14,743 nt of DNA from Planctomycetaceae bacterium. GTDB lineage: Bacteria > Planctomycetota > Planctomycetia > Planctomycetales > Planctomycetaceae. The stretch covers positions 1 through 14,743 of the forward strand of contig JAJDEK010000164.1 of the NCBI GenBank assembly GCA_029259875.1, written 5' to 3'. Below, piece after piece: positions 14,697-14,743 of this stretch (position 1 is the stretch's first letter; the number at the start of each line of letters is the position of its first letter). The notes beneath the pieces were generated by a model, which saw nothing but the letters and a program-made list of their open reading frames with translations, searched no databases and was not told the DNA's origin. The position numbers and the translations under genes were made by a program.

Positions 14697-14743
14697 ATGT
14701 CTGACTTGGTTCCACCCCCAATTCGCGTGGGGGCGGTCTCCTA
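14697..14743 (+). CDS. mqnA: Probable chorismate dehydratase MqnA, partial (N-terminus only)
   Basis: Only 15 codons and two further bases are in the window: MSDLVPPPIRVGAVS, then an incomplete TA codon that is Tyr or a stop. The IRVGAVSY string is the usual N-terminus of MqnA, which dehydrates chorismate in the first step of the futalosine menaquinone pathway. The related MqnD and other periplasmic-binding-fold proteins are possible alternatives. The open frame at the edge and a good promoter upstream support a real gene start. No strong ribosome-binding site is seen; GAAAG lies about 11 bases upstream. Confidence 0.6.
   Translation, partial: MSDLVPPPIRVGAVS

Noticed and set aside
14524..14721. 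65-codon minus-strand open frame at the right edge
   Set aside because: It covers the mqnA promoter and start on the other strand and its translation looks unlike a protein family.
1..14743. CRISPR arrays, tRNA or rRNA genes, insertion sequences, phage or toxin-antitoxin genes
   Set aside because: No spaced direct repeats, no cloverleaf or rRNA-like sequence and no transposase, integrase or toxin motifs were seen in the reading of either strand.

Overview
The window is bacterial chromosome of roughly balanced base composition and most resembles a planctomycete of the Gimesia type (PVC superphylum). The reasons are a cysteine-rich lipoprotein of a kind I recall as repeated in planctomycete genomes, a very long secreted multi-hydrolase protein, a metal ABC operon whose permeases carry DtxR-like domains (the arrangement known from the Chlamydia ytg operon), and the start of what looks like mqnA of the futalosine menaquinone pathway. 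The genus is inference from protein style, not proof.

Layout. At the left edge is a partial minus-strand lipoprotein (1-537) that starts on GTG. Next is a 713-residue HD-GYP/PAS/GGDEF signalling protein (791-2932, minus). An 821-base stretch with no convincing gene follows; it holds one weak small-ORF candidate. A type II NADH dehydrogenase (3754-5100, plus) then converges on a DUF3841-type protein (5131-5682, minus), with a hairpin between the two stops.

The centre is a minus-strand metal-uptake operon, read from right to left. A consensus-like sigma-70 promoter (10585-10612) abuts a 24-bp inverted repeat (10556-10579). Downstream lie a lipoprotein metal receptor (10516-9521), an ABC ATPase (9418-8603), permease 1 with a C-terminal DtxR-like domain (8606-7095), and permease 2 with a second, differently conserved DtxR-like domain (7095-5767). 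The last three genes overlap by 4 and 1 bases. No stand-alone metalloregulator is visible. The inverted repeat has the TAGC-N4-GCTA core I recall from proteobacterial MntR boxes and sits on the predicted transcription start. My main hypothesis is that the operon encodes its own regulator inside its permeases and that the repeat is the operator.

To the right is a 922-residue secreted protein with two intact serine alpha/beta-hydrolase modules separated by a degenerate third one (10634-13402, minus), then proC (13584-14408, minus). At the right edge, divergent from proC, is the start of a probable mqnA (14697 onward, plus) behind a good promoter. NDH-2 would reduce the menaquinone that the MqnA pathway makes, so both respiratory genes fit one menaquinone-based chain.
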